Counted from the stretch's first letter, positions 42,309-55,376 are shown. The stretch: 64,000 bases of DNA from Desmodesmus armatus (GCA_007449985.2 VIIQ02000092.1:50001-114000), one strand, 5' to 3'. Translations and numbers: made by a program. The notes: generated by a model not told the origin, from the sequence alone.

Positions 42309-43068
42309 AATACACGTGAACCGGGCGTCCTCCAGCCCCCTCTCACACAAAGGCGACTTGCTGCCACCCCGTGCCAACAGCACTAGCAGCACAACTGTGG
42401 CCCTTAAATCTTGTGTTGTGTGCAGCCTCCGCATTTGCCGCCTGCCAGGCCAGTCACTGAGTGTGCATGTCACTGTGCATGTTTTCAGTGTGCCACACTG
42501 AACACTTGAAGTGTTCAGTGCGCATGTCAATGTGCATGTTCTTCCTTCCTGCAGGTTCTCCCCTGATTGCACCAATCTCTACTGCAGCAGTGCTGGGGCT
42601 GGGCCGCCGGGCGGCAGCTGCTGCAGGGCCGTGTGGGTCATCAGCACTCAGCGCTGGCCGTATCTTGTGCAGCAGCAACAGTGACCTTGGTCCTCACCAG
42701 CACTCTGCCTTACTAAGGCATAAGTTATGATTAGCTGCTGTCGGCATGTGGTTGGTCCTGCAGCGCTGGAGGGGCTGGCTGGGGTTCGCCCTGACAACCA
42801 CAGATGGGTCCTGCGTGTGAATACACGTGACCCGGGCGTCCTCCAGCCCCCCCTCACACAAGGCGACTTGCTGCCACCGTGCCGACAGCCGCTGGCTAGC
42901 AGCACAACTGCTAGGCTAGCAGCACAACTGTGTTCTTCAAACTTTCATCTTGTGTTGTTTTGCAGCCTTTACAGTTGCCGCCTGTTGGCCAGCGTGGCCA
43001 TCAACCTGCGTGTTCGCTCTCTGCTGCAGGCTCTCCCCTGGCTGCACCGGTCTCTACTGTGTCGCATC
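42309..43068 (+). repeat. Satellite-like repeat, continued (about two units)
   Basis: Resumes at ACACGTGAACCGGGCGTCC and contains one CTCCCCTGATTGCACC marker (42555), a GTCGGCATGTGG marker (42740) and another CTCCCCTGGCTGCACCGG (43031). It breaks off near 43068 inside the unit. Confidence 0.8.
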
Positions 43069-44239
43069 ATAACGAGTGGCGTCAGCGATATGTAGTGGCA
43101 CAAGGAAAACGAGTGAAACGCCTGTGATGCGAGAACCCCCCCTTGATACAGCAAGTGTCTGACCGATCGTTGACCCAGTTGTGTGCAGAAACACGCACAA
43201 GCATGCAATCCCCGTGCTGACTTAACTTAACTTTAATTGCAGTAAAAGAGATGTGAGAGCACCAACCACCAGCAGTATAACGTTGTGTTTTGATGCCGCA
43301 CAAGTGCCTGGCGGAGTGTGTACACCAGTGCGATGCCTCCGCCGCTCCTCGCAGACGAGCTTTGCAGCCATGCCTGCAGAGGTCGCTTGCAAAGGGGCAA
43401 TTGCACGATTGTTTGATTGAGTGATGTTGTTTGAAGGGGCCAGCAGCCCCTTCACGGTGTTTGTGTGCTGACGTGGATGCCTCATCATTTTTTATGTCTG
43501 ACATGCAGCCTGCCCTATGTCTGACACAGAAGCAGCTTCCGCCAGTTGCCTTCCAAGGGTGACGGAGAAGCTGCCCGTGGTGAGACGGAAGCTTCCCAGG
43601 GTGGGAAGGAAGCTTCCTTAGAGGTTGAGCAGCTTCCCAGAAGCTTCCTGGAAGCTTCCCAGCAGCTTCCTGGAAGCTTCCTTTTGTGGTTTATGCTGCT
43701 GGGTTTTCTGCCTTTCTCTGGCTATATAAGGAGAGGGCCCCCAGCCAGTTCCCAAGACAGCCAGGCCAAAGCAGCCGCTTCTTCCCCTTCACAGAAAGGG
43801 TGATTTGGTTTGAGGCACAGCCCTCATTTCAGGCTAAGGCCTGCTGCCCCCTTGTAACTGACTGCTTTCTGTGCCCATCAGGGCTAAAAGAGCTACGGCT
43901 CTGTTGACTGTTCACGTCCCGTTCCAGTGCTGAAGCACTCAGCAGCACAGCTGCAAACAAGCTCGATTGTCTCACCCCACACAAACTGTGGGCAGCCAAA
44001 TTCACACACAAAAGTGCTTAGCTGTAAGCACAACAGCCCTTTGAAAGTGAAAGGCCACGGCCACTGGTTTCCACATCACAGCCCTAAACAGTAAAGGGGC
44101 AGGTGTCAGGTGTGAGTCCCTCAGCGTGAGTGCAGCACAGCACCATCAGGCACAGCAGTAGCACACCCCTCCCCTCTCTGCTGCTGCCCTACAGCGCCGC
44201 CACCCGTTGTGCTGTGCACCACCCGGCTCCACCGGCAGG
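43069..44239. other. Second interruption of the satellite, no gene found
   Basis: About 1.2 kb unlike the satellite. It holds a heat-shock-type promoter (43588-43730). No convincing ORF follows the TATA box. TATGTCTGACA occurs twice (43494 and 43517). It could be a solo LTR or another transposon, but its ends were not defined. Confidence 0.5.
43588..43730 (+). promoter_or_regulatory. Heat-shock-element array with TATA box
   Basis: Five perfect GAAGCTTC motifs (43588, 43609, 43640, 43651 and 43673) fit the nGAAnnTTCn heat-shock element; extra half-sites lie at 43550 and 43565. TATATAAG follows at 43723-43730, 42 bases after the last element, as in classic HSP promoters. No HSP gene is downstream. 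Transcription near 43755 is inferred. Confidence 0.65.
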
Positions 44240-45420
44240 ACCCCCCTTCGGGCTACACTGCAGCAGACCGGTGCAGGCCTGCCCTAGGGCTGTGTGTGAT
44301 GGTCCTTACAGTGCTGTGCAGTCAGCGCTGGGTGCATCATACGCAACAGCAGCATTGGTTATGGTTGCTCACCAGCACTTATGATCAGCCGCTAGCATGT
44401 CAGCGCTGCCGGCATGTGTTTGGTCCTGCAGCGCTGGAGGGGCTGGCTGGGGTTTGCCCTGACATCCGCACATGGGTCCTGCGTGTGAATACACGTGACC
44501 CGGGCGTCCTCCAGCCCACCCTCACACACAGGCAACTTGCTGCCACCGTGCCGACAGCACTAGCAACACAACTGTGTTCCCTCAAACCTCATATTGTGTG
44601 CAGTTTTCGCATTCACCGCCTGCCAGCCCAGTGTACACGGCAACCTGCATGTTCTCCCCTCCTGCAGGTTCTTCTCCCCTGGCTGTACCGGTTTCCATTG
44701 CAGCAGTGCTGGGGCTGGTGGGCGGCAGCTGCTGTAGGGCCGTGTGGGTCGTCAGCACTCAGCTCTGGCTGCATTACATGCAGCAACAATGGTTGTGTTG
44801 CTCACCAGCACACATAGCAGCACTCATGATTAGCTGTTGTCGGCATGTGGTTGGTCCTGCAGCACTGGAGGGGCTGGCTGGGGTTTGCCCTGACATCCGC
44901 ACATGGGTCCTGCGTGTGAATACACGTGACCCGGGCGTCCTCCAGCCCACCCTCACACACAGGCAACTTGCTGCCACCGTGCCGACAGCACTAGCTTCAA
45001 CTATGTTCTCTCAAACCTTGTACTGTGTGCAGTTTTCGCAGTTGCTGCCTGCTAGGCCTTTGTGCATGTCAATGTGCATGTACTCCCCTCCTGCAGGTTC
45101 TTCTCCCCTATTTGCACCGGTCTCCACTGCAGCAGTGTTTGGGCTGCTTGGTGGCAGCTGCTGCAGGGCTGTGTGGGTCATCAGCACTGAGCGCTGGCCG
45201 CATCCTGTGCAGCAGCATTGGTTGTGTTGTTCACCAGCACTCTGCAGCACTCATGAGTAGGTGCTGTCGGCATGTGGTTGGTCCTGCAGCGCTGGAGGGG
45301 CTGGCTGGGGTTCGCCCTGACAACCGCAGATGGGTCCTGCGTGTGAATACACGTGACCCGGGCGTTCTTCAGCCCCCCCTCACACAAGGCGACTTGCTGC
45401 CACCGTGCCGACAGCGAGGG
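44240..45420 (+). repeat. Satellite-like repeat, last block (three units)
   Basis: GGCATGTG markers at about 44412, 44840 and 45268 give 424-429-bp periods. The last unit stops after CACCGTGCCGACAGC. Units share the acceptor-like TCCTGCAGGTTCTTCTCCCC, as if derived from an exon. Confidence 0.85.
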
Positions 45421-47285
45421 TTTATCAATCTCAAGCTGTGCAGCAGTGAGCAGGCAGCTGTGTCTCTCTGTCTGTATGCGTGCTTACTAAACCTGTTGTT
45501 TTGGTATCTGGTGCGCTGCCCGCCTGTTTCCGTGTGTATTGCTTGCAGGCCCCGTCTTGCTTCACCAGCATTGCCGCGTGCCTCAATGCTCTGACCAGAC
45601 ACACCAAGCAACATCCTCCGCGGTGGCACAAGGGTGTTGTACACACTGGTGTCCTGGGGTGTGGGTCCCTGTCTGCGTGCTGTGTTGCGTTGTGTTCAGA
45701 CATCCTGCTGAACCAGTATCTCCACAGGCCTCAACTAGGCGTGACGCCCAGACTAGACCCACCAACCAATTCGTTTAGTGGCCAGTGGCATTGCAGCACA
45801 ATTCGTGCAGCCTGGCATGGGGAAGCTGCACTCAATGGCGTCTTGGCGTGCGGCTGTGGCATGTTGGTGTTGAGTGTTTGTGTTTGCTTGTGGGCGGTGT
45901 GGATGTGGCTTCATGCTGCACAGCATACTGCGCAAGTTGCAGAACATGATGCGGTTACTGTGGCGACTCAAACCCTGTAACAGTACCACAGTGCATGCCG
46001 CCATGTTCGACCCCCAGGCCCTGGATTGAGGGTGGTTCGTCTGTCCAGGCTAGCCCGCTGTCTGTAGTCCAAGGTATCAGGTGCACGGCAAGAGAACCGC
46101 ACTGGCTATGTGATAATGATCAACGGGGACTGATGTTGTTATTGCAGTTCAAATCTCCAAGGCGCAACCACACCCTGCCACAAGCACCTTCATGGCACAC
46201 GTTCATGATGTTTGTTGCAAAGGAAACACGTGCACACTGAGCATACCTGATACAAGTGAGCTCCGTGCAACAGACACACAGTCAGACAGAGCATACACAC
46301 AGCGAATTGGCTGCACTACTGCAGTACATAACAACAGCAACCACACACAACTTGCAGAAGACGATGGGCGAATGGCCAGCACTCAGGTGACAGCTTGGCA
46401 CTGCCAATGGCATCGACAACTTGAAAACATGCCCAAACATACAGCACCATCAACCCAGAACCGCGCGTGGGTGCCCGCTGCCGATCAGCATCAGCACTTG
46501 TGAGTGCTCTGGTTACTGTTGCGCTGGCAGCACCAACTGCTGGTGACTCCTGGGACAGGGTGCCAAACAGCAGCCAGTGCTGGTAAAACCCAAATCAAAA
46601 CCCTGGTAAGCCATCATCATCATCATCATTACACGTGTTTCCGGCCAGGTTCATTGTGCATGCAGCAAGCTGCAAGCAGCAAATCGACCTTGGTGCAAGA
46701 CGAGCAAGACACCACCAGGCGACCAGTGACCTAGGACACTAGAAAGCCTGTGCCAGTTACGGCCACAACGCAGGCATACAAAGGGCATAAAAGCAGCAGC
46801 GCTGAAACGGGCTGCTGACGACCACCCCAAACATGCTGCTGTGTGGTTTCAAAACCAAACTACTGTAGTGGTATTCCCAAGGACCTGTGGTCAGCAAGTC
46901 GCTCAAGTGCCCCAAGCAAGCACTAGGCGTAGCTGGGTGAGCAGAGCTCTGCAACCCACAACAGTAGCTGTTCGCCAGGTCACCACTTCAGCTGCTGTGC
47001 AACCACATATTGAAAACCGCCCCAGAAAACCATCCATGTGGCATCCATATGTCCGTGTTGTGGGATAGGGCGGGTGATCCTGTGAGCTGTGTGGCAGACA
47101 GCTCGATCCAAGCCACAGCACTCTCATGCACTACTGCTGCTGCTGCTCCCTGACTGTCCACGCAGCTAGGCTGCTCCTTCTCGCCACCTGACGTGGGAAC
47201 CTTCAAAGATACCTTGCCACGGCATCACACCACACCAGATAGCCGCTGCATGTAGACCATCCCATACAAAAAGCAGCAGCTACTG
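45421..47285. other. Intergenic, no gene supported
   Basis: Short frames only, without motifs. A (CAT) tract lies at 46612-46630. The right end is the 3' flank of the minus-strand gene ending at 47286. Confidence 0.5.
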
Positions 47286-50080
47286 CTACCATTCAGGTTC
47301 GCTGTTGTAGAAAGCCTCCACTCGCTGCATCTCATCGCCTATGGGTGCTGCACCCAGCTCCTTTGCGGCCATCAGCATTTGAGTCAGCCGGCGCCCTGAC
47401 ATGCGATCCATGGGGGGCTGCAGGGCAGTCGTCAGCAAGGCTTGGGCCACCTGCAGCAGCAGCAGCAGCAGCAGAAAGACAGGTGATGAAGATTGTTCAA
47501 GTGGTGAACAGAACAGCTGCAGTAAGGTTGGTTGAGAGTTTGCTTCTTTGGTGCAGGGCAGTTGTCAGCAAATCGAAACACAGTTGCCCACAGTTTGGTG
47601 GTCAAGAACAGCCGTAGGAAGGGTGGTTGACAGTTGGCTTGTTTGGTGATGCCGAACACACCTCTCATTGTCCCACAAGGTGGTATTAGGCAGTCCAGTG
47701 GCGACCTGATGAACAACTGGATTGATGGATGGACCAGTTCGGAAGATGGCGGCAGTGTTGCATGGCAAATGCAGCATGTCTGTCCCTGGCAGCCCCTCCT
47801 TGGAATGTTTGTGGGAGCAGCTAGCAACAAGTACTGCACCCACCTGTGGAGCTGGGGCATAGCCCGGCAGAGCTGCCAGCACAGACAACAGCCCCTCCGC
47901 TTCCTCAGGCGTAAACTGCTCAGCAGCATTCTCGATAGCCGCAAACAGCACGGCAAAGTGATGCCCGTTTGTTGGCGGTATGTTGGCAAGGCATGGCAGT
48001 GCATGCATTGCTGCTGTGGCCCATTGGGAGGTGCTCCATAGCGGCAGCTGGGATGTGAGGGTGGCAAGCAGCACGTCTGAATCTTCAGAGTCGAGTACCT
48101 GCAGGATCATAGCATGACACAGAACGCTTCTCAGTCCAGGGACAGCACAACACCTTGTAACACAGCATGGCAAGAAACACACCAGCACGCCTCTCAGACA
48201 CACATGTAGCTACTTTCAAACGCGATCTTCCCACCCCAAATCCCACCCGTCAATCTTCAAACAACACTGTAAAGCTCCTATGCATAACTCACCTTATACC
48301 TGAGGCCAGGCAGGGCACACAGGCCTCTCAAAACCAGTCCCGGCTGCTGCTGCAGTGCCGGCAGGAACCTCCGCAGGAGCCAGTAACCCCCTACTGCTGA
48401 CAGCTCCCCAGCAAGCAGGGCGTCCTGAAATATAGCTGTCAAGTTCTCGATTGCTGCCGCTAGGGCTGTCTCAACAGCGTGCAACTCTGTGCTGAGCCCG
48501 TCTGAGTCCTGCACACGGTCTGGGCTGCTGCTGCTGCTGCTGCTGCCCGTGGCTTCTGCTGCTGCTGTTGTTGAAAAGCCCTGTGCTGAAGTAAACTCAC
48601 TGCTGCCATTGCTGCCACTGCTGCCGGCACTGCTGCCGCCTTCCTGCAGCGGCGGCTGTTGAGCTGCTTGCTGTTTCAAGAGGGCAGCTCGCCGTGCAAG
48701 GAGGGCTCTGTCGCTGTGGAGTGCGGCTGACAGGTCTGACAGAAGCAGCACCAGGGACTCTGGAGCCTCCTGCAGTTGTCAACAACATCACAACAGAGTG
48801 ATTGAGGCCCAATGAGCCTTTTGTTGGCTCCCCAAACAGGCGATGTTCTGTGTAACATCCAATTACTGATTGGTGGACCCCCGCCCCTCTTGGGCCAGTG
48901 GACAGGCACAAGGGCCTTTGAACCGGGGTGTGATGGGATGATCCTAGCAGAGGCAAGCATGAGGTGCCACAAGGGGCAAGAGTTACTTCAGCTGCGGCAG
49001 TGATGTGCCCTGGCCGTGCCAACACCAGCTTGCGGCATGGTGTTCAGTACCCGGCCATCAAAACCTTTTTTTGAAAAAAATCTCAGGGACGCAGTAAAAG
49101 GGAAGTGTGTGCCCCACAACATTGGATATTGCATACAGACATTAGGCAAGGCGGGCTGCAGGTGCCACATGGGGCAAGAGTTACTTCAGCTGCGGTAGTG
49201 ATGTGTCCTGGCCGCGCCAACATCAGCTTGCAACATAGAGTTCACTATGCTGCTAACATATTTTCTTGTCAAAATCACCCAGGGTCCAAGTATGAGCAGT
49301 AGCAAAGGGGAACTGTTACTTATGTTGCATACAGACATAAGGCGGTCCCCACCAGCTGCTTCCAGGCAGAGTCGTAGTCCCGAGTCAAGCCTACCCCCCC
49401 CCCCCCTTCCCCCCTCTCGCCAACTCCACCACCCCTCCTCCTTCCTGACAACCCCCATGCCTACCTGCTTGTAAAAGCGCTCAAAGCCACCCGTATCAGC
49501 ATAGTATATGCTGGCAAGCCACTCCTTGTCCGGCACGTAACGTGCCTTTGCACACAGCTGCAGCAGCTGCCGGAAATCCGCCAGCTCAAAGTCAGAAAAC
49601 ACCGCCGGTACCGCAGCCAGCAGCGGCCGCAGCTGGTTGTACTGCTGCTGTGTGCTGCATGTTGCCGCAGCAGCAGACATCAGCAGCCGGCAAGAAGCGA
49701 CATCCAGCGGTAGCTGCTGCTGCGGCTGTGGGGGCTGTTGCGTCTGCACGTCCTGCGCCTGCTGCTGCTTGTTTTCCTGAGAGGGCTCCACTAGTTTGTT
49801 TGCAACAACTGCCAGGTGCTCCCAGAGCTGCTGTGGTGTGGTGCTGGCGGGTAAACCAAGGGAGGACAGTACCCCTGATGCTGCTGCTGGCCAGGTGTCT
49901 AGATCATACGGTGGAACCGGCAGTTGCTCAGTAGCTGCTGCTGCTGCTGAGGGTTCCCTGGCTGCTCTGGACCGGCCTGCACGTCTGCTGTGGGTTACCC
50001 TTGCATGGTGCAGGAGCTTTGCTGCCTGGTACGGTTGGTGTGGGAGGACAGTTTGAAAAGAGGATGAAACAGGAAGAAGC
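47286..50080 (-). CDS. Helical-repeat protein, possibly OPR-type organelle RNA factor
   Basis: Exons: about 50080-49475 (5' end not fixed), 48769-48293, 48098-47844 and 47450-47286 (stop TAG). The last three join in phase. Repeating helical blocks are seen: FELADFRQLLQLCAKARYVP with KEWL; ESLVLLLSDLSAAL; TPEEAEGLLSVLAALPGYAP; and GRRLTQMLMAAKELGAAP. Their spacing and the leucine-rich LL.AL pattern recall octotricopeptide (OPR) repeats, which bind organelle RNAs in green algae, but the canonical PPxxW motif is not clear. A Gln/Pro-rich region lies around residue 70 of the first exon and a Ser run (CTG tract 48528-48545) in the second. The N terminus may be an organelle-targeting peptide in an upstream exon. 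Existence of the gene is well supported; its family is tentative. Confidence 0.55.
48965..49250 (+). repeat. About 80-bp direct repeats, 200 bases apart, in an intron
   Basis: GGGGCAAGAGTTACTTCAGC and following bases to GTTCA occur at about 48968-49048 and 49169-49250 with roughly ten changes. Confidence 0.85.
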
Positions 50081-51645
50081 GGTGTGGAGCTGTTGTAGAA
50101 TAGGTGGTCAATCAGCAGTGATCACCAGGAGGTGTCTTGGGCATGCAAGAGGGTCTGCAAGGACGTGTGAGCTGTTGCACTGCATAAATGTCGGCATGTG
50201 TATATTTGATGTGTGATGCTCGACGTGCAACAGGCGCACTTTACAGAACCTATACACACCTGGGGCACCTGGGGGCATTGAGTTGACTTGGGGAGACAGC
50301 GCATGCTATGCATTGCACTGGTTGGGTATGTTCGTCGACAGAGGTCGTTCTACTGGTGAGGAGACTTTGCACTGGACTGCACAACACTTGTTCGTGTGAG
50401 TTGCGGGATTAAATATGCCAGATCACTGTTGGATCGCTTTGGCAGGGACACATACCAACGTATTACGTCACGAGCCCGTTGAATACAACGACGTTCCAGC
50501 TTTGGTTACCACAGTAACTCAGGGGTACGTATTATCTTTCAGTGCTCAATCTGTGAGCCGGCCCAGCAAACCCCAGTTGAATGCCGCGGAAGGCGCATGC
50601 CACCAAAGCTCGTTCAGTTGATACTGGCAGAGCTTGCTTGGGGATGTGCCGTAAAATTTCGTCATCTTACTGCTATCGGAACCCACCAAGGGGGTTGCCA
50701 GGTGCTTGCACTGCCTGTAGCAGTGCTGCTGGTCCAGGCAGGGGTGTACTGCAACCGGGGCCTTGTCGGTAACCAGCAAACATGACATCCAATCACCCAA
50801 TCCTGCAACCCAATGTCCCCTATCTGGTGGATCCAATCATGTAGTCAGACCAACCCTACAGATTCCACAAGGCAGCAATGAGTTACGTGCAAAGGAAGAT
50901 CACACTGGCCTCTAGTGCCACCACAACACAATCAACCAACAGCTCAATGGACAACACAGGCTGCCTGCAGCATGCCCAGAATTGTGAAGGCTCCAGACGA
51001 ATTGCAGAAAGGACCACGCAGGGCAGCCTGCAACATACCAAGATTGCGAAGGCTCCAGGCCCTTCGCAAACAAGAACACAAGACTGTACTGACCACTGCA
51101 GGGTGTCTGCCATCTAACCAGTAGAAAGCATCTAATCAGTAGAAGGGAGCACGCATACACACCCTTGTGGAACCGAGTTTGTGTGCCTGATAGACTTGCT
51201 TGCATATGACTGGCACGTGCTGCGCACGGCTACATGGCAAGTATGCTCCACACTAACATGTGTACACCCGGTCACGACAGCTGACAGCTGCAGGTGGTAG
51301 CTAGTGATGCACACAGCTATAAAGTGCTGCCACAGCCAGACACAGCAGCATACACGGCACTGTGGCACATGCACCTTTCAACACCACGGTGACACACCAA
51401 ACTGCCACCTTCCAATCCACCCAACAGCAGCTACTGCTGGATTCCCGCTGCTCAACTGCCCCTCAACTACTCCAGCTGCTGCATGGTGCTGCAGATCAGC
51501 AGCATACACCGCAATGCCTGCTACTCCCCCCAGCACATGTGATGCAGTTGCAGCCGACCTTGGCACATCCACTGTGCAGCTATCCCAACATCCTGAAACT
51601 GCAGCTGCTGGTGCCGGTGCATTCGGCAGCTTCGCACCACAGCAG
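50081..51645. other. Intergenic, no gene supported
   Basis: No frame with motif or splice support. The right part from about 51370 is CTG/CAG-rich like the 3' end of the adjacent ARID-HMG gene. Promoter of the helical-repeat gene should lie at the left. Confidence 0.5.
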
Positions 51646-54600
51646 CTACTGCTCCATATCCGCTACACCATTACCCCCCTCTGCTGCGGCACTTTCATGC
51701 AGGTGAGCTACAGCAGCAGCAGCCGCAGCCGCAGCAGCTGCAGCCGCCGCCGCAGCAGCAGCATGCTCCGCCTCTATGCCCTCCACTGCTCCGCCCCCCA
51801 GCACCGGCGATGCCAGTGCAGCCTGGGCTGGCACAGCAGCTGCTGCTGCTGCTGCTGGCACATCCACACCTAAGGACACGGGATCTTGCTGCTGCTGCTG
51901 CTGCTGCAGTTGCTGCTGCTGCGGCATCAACAGCACAGGCTCTGCGGCAGGTAGGGTGGGCGATGCCGGCCGGGCCTCAACCCCCGGGTACCCCATTCCG
52001 TCGCCCTGCTGCTGCTGCACCTGCTGCTGCTGCTGCTGCTGCTGCAGCACACCCCCATCCACCCCTGCCGCACCCTCCGCCGCAGCAGCTGCTGCTGCTG
52101 CCGCCGCAGGCGGCGGCGTCTGCTGTCGCATTTTGAGCTTGATTTTGGGGTGGTGCGGCTTGGGGGGCGGCGTGTCGGACCGCCGTTCCTGTTTCACTGC
52201 CACACCTGCTGCTGCTGCTGCGTTATCGCCGTCTTCGCCGCCGTCCCCGTCCACTGCAGGTGATCCTGCTGCTGCTGCTGCTTCTGCGTCACCATCTGCA
52301 GCAGCGCTGTCTGCAGGAGCTGCAGGCCCCACCCCCGCCAGACCACCCCGCCATGCCTCCATCTCTCGCTCATAGCGGCTCTTGTCCTCCTGTAGAGAAA
52401 TGGAAAAGATAAATGGTAGCAGAGCACACACACTAGTAAACAGGGTAGCAGGCCATACATTTGAAAAGCCGCCACTACTGTACTGTCCTGTGCTGAACTG
52501 TGCTGCTTTGCAATGTGGTACCAACCATCCACCACCCACCTAAGGCTTGTCCACCTAGGGCGCCGGCTGCCCTTATGCTGGTACTATACCTTACTGTACT
52601 GTACTTTACTTCACTGTACTGCCTTGCACTGTGTTGCCAGCAAGCCACCACCACCACCACCACCACCACCCCCCCCCCCCCCCCCCCCCCCCCAACCGCC
52701 CCTAACTTATTGTTGGCGACACCCACCTGAGCCATGGCCACGTAGGGCGCCCGCTCCCCCTCAGAGGACTTGTTCCAGCGCTCCCCTATGAGGCGTGAGA
52801 TGTCCTGCGGGGCAGCGTTGGTGCCCAACTCACCACGCAGGCTGGCCCACTGCTCAGCTGCAAAGAAGTTGAAGGCGGTCTGCAGCAACACGACAGCAAG
52901 ACAGCAGTGCGCCGTCAGGACAAGACATATGCTCCTTTACTGATGCTGCGGCATCAACACACCAAAGGTTGTGCACAGAAGATTCTTGCAAATAATCTCC
53001 AGGCTTGCGCTGGTGGGAGCTCCCCACGCAAAGAGGCAATGCAGCCAGAGCTTGAGCAGCGATGACCTCCCGCAGACAGGCCTATGGAAGGCTGTGATTT
53101 GTATGCAAGGGGTGTGTCCTCAGCCCACACCAGGACCGACACGCGCTAATTGACAAGTTGCGCGGTGATCAAAAATGTGTTTGGCATAGAGGATACATGT
53201 GTAGCTAGCATATAGTATACATGCAGTCACATGCAAGCAACATAGTCCTACAAGGATAAGCAAACCGAGAGTGGATCCAAGGCAGTGTGTGCTGCCGCAC
53301 CCACCTTTGCAGACTTGGGCTTGTTAGCCAGGGCCGGATCATTCGCGTCCCGGTTGCTGCGCCGCCGCTTCGCCGCCCGGCCGCCGCCCCCACCCCCGCC
53401 CTCCTCAAACCCAGCGGCACCCGCCTCCCTCTTCACACTGCTGCCCGCCGGGGGCCTCCTGCTGACCCCATTCACCCCTTCCGCTGCCCCAGACTCTTCC
53501 CGCTTCACCCCTGCGGCCCGGCTCCCTCCTTGCTGCCCCTGCTGTCCCCCTGCACCTCCTGCAGCGGCAGTACCCGTGCCTGTAGGGCAGTACAGCACGC
53601 CGCCAAACTGCAGGCCCCCGACTGTGATACTGACAAAGTAGCCGCAGTCGAAACGGGCCTCCACCCTGCCGGTTACAGGAGCGCCGGTGAGGTCCCTTCG
53701 GTGCCTGCCTGACTTCATGAAAGCAGTCAGCTCCGGGGTCTTGCCAGGCGCCGGCGCCGACCCCCGCTGCTGCTGCGGCTGCGGCCGGCTACGCTGCCGG
53801 GCAGGCGCTGCTGCCGCTGCTGCTGGGGTGCCGTTCGCTGCTGCTGCTGCGGAAGGTGCCGGCGAGCCGGCAGCTGCCGGCGCTGCTGCTGCGGGCTTCC
53901 GGACCCCTGCGCCTGCTGCTGCTGGCTCGGCCGAACCCCCGCTTGCTGCTGCTGCTGCCGGCACGGACCCTGAAGCTCCTCCTCCCCCTGCTGCTGCTGC
54001 TGCCGCTGCTGTAGGATCACCCCCCTCGCTCCCCGGATCCTCATCACTCCCGTCTTCCTGATCGTCAGCCAAAGACTCCTCAAATCCTGATCCAAACTGA
54101 TCCTCTGCCGCGATCAGCGCTGCGAGGGAGGGCCCCTTGCGGCTGCGTGCTGGCCGCGCGCGCCCTGCTCCGTCTGCTGCTGCTGCACTGGCGAAGCCGT
54201 AGCTGCGATCGGCTGCTGCTGCCTGCGATGCTGCTGCGGCAGCAGTGGCGGCTGCGAGTTCTGGAGGTTCGGCCAGCGGCTGTCCTGCTGCGTCGTTGAA
54301 GTAGACCTGCTCAAAGTGCCAGAGCAGCTGGCTGTAGATCTTCCGGATTGCTGCTGTGTTGACCTTGGAGGGGAAGTTCATAGGCTTGATGACCTCCTGT
54401 TGGAGGTGTCAACAGCAGGGCAGTGGGGTGCAAGGGGGTGCATGTTGATCATGCCAAGGTTGTGCGCATCCATGCTGAAAGCTGCTGCCCTAGACAAGGC
54501 AGCGCACAACTGCGAGACGCATCACATGCGTCCGCTGCTGCACAAGCACAAGCACTGCACAAGCTCCAGCTTGCGTGCAAGCACCGGTAGGTGTGCAGGC

Positions 54601-55376
54601 TGGAGGGGCTGTTGACTCAGGGTTAGTCAGGTCATCAACTCAACTCATACATAGACAGCTTGAACCATTGTAAACTGTAGAACTAATGAAGGCGCCTGAA
54701 GTGATATGTCGTTGTGATGCTGACAACATGCTGACGGACTCACCGGCCACCTGTGCCCGTCAGTGACAGCAACAGCACCTCCCAACTCTGTGGTGCAGCG
54801 GTACAGCCTCTGCAGGTCCAAATCCTGGCCAGCAGCTGCAGGGGTGAATCACAGCAGCATGCAGCAGAACAGTACATGCAGCAGGAACAACAGGAGGTGA
54901 GCGCAGGAGCTGTGTGCTGGAGTCCCGAGAGTGGGTTGCTGGCTGGGGCAAAGAGGAACAGCGTTCCTGTCTGCAGGCTGCCACTGCTGCTTGGTAGACC
55001 CTACTAAACGTGCATCTGCTGGAAAAACCGCCCTTTGCGAACGTTTATGTCCCGGGGACCCGAACCCCATCAGTTTTTGGGCAACCCCACTGTGCTGAGG
55101 GGCTGCTGCTCCTCTGGTGTCTGTCGGCAACGCACCTGTCGGGACCCGGAACTTGGTGGGACGCCACTGCTTGGGCTCTGCATCTTGCAGTTTCGTGCAC
55201 AGATCCTGGACGAGAGCCAGGAACAGCTCCTTGTCCTCCAGCACCTTGCCATGGGTTGCCAGGGGAGCTGGGTACTTGGTGTGCCCGCCCTCCTCAATGA
55301 CTACATCGTGCTCCAGCACTTCAGTGGCTTCTGGTGCTGCTTCCACAGGAGGTTCTACAGCTGGCTCCGGCTCCAT
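51646..55376 (-). CDS. ARID-HMG-box DNA-binding protein
   Basis: Five exons, 55376-55136, 54835-54744, 54396-53305, 52879-52727 and 52389-51646, join in phase (773 residues). ARID domain: about residues 25-145, with LFLALVQDLCTKLQ, DLDLQRLYRCTTELGGAVAV, HRWPEVIKPMNFPSK and KIYSQLLWHFEQVYF, the last typical of plant ARID-HMG proteins. A long Ala/Gly/Ser/acidic linker follows, then a module with TGRVEARFDCGYFVSITVGG as in plant relatives. HMG box: about residues 475-540, AFNFFAAEQWASL, ISRLIGERWNKSS, KSRYEREMEAW. The C terminus is Ala- and Gln-rich from CAG tracts (51719-52110). Such proteins bend AT-rich DNA and act in the nucleus as transcription cofactors. The ATG at 55376 is the first clear one; the open frame extends about 18 codons further upstream. 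Confidence 0.9.
51840..52110 (-). repeat. CTG/CAG tracts coding poly-Gln and poly-Ala
   Basis: Several imperfect (CTG)5-8 blocks, in frame with the ARID-HMG C terminus. Mixed Gln and Ala runs show the same tract in different frames after indels. Confidence 0.85.

Noticed and set aside
41166..42310. Frames in the 2.08-kb insertion as a transposase
   Set aside because: No catalytic motif or conserved block was recognised and the frames are short.
44209..45594. Plus-strand frames of 189-228 codons in the satellite
   Set aside because: They stay open by chance over repeat units; frames differ between units and no protein family is recognised.
53285..54061. Plus-strand frames of 118-141 codons
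   Set aside because: Antisense shadows of the Ala/Gly-rich linker of the ARID-HMG gene.
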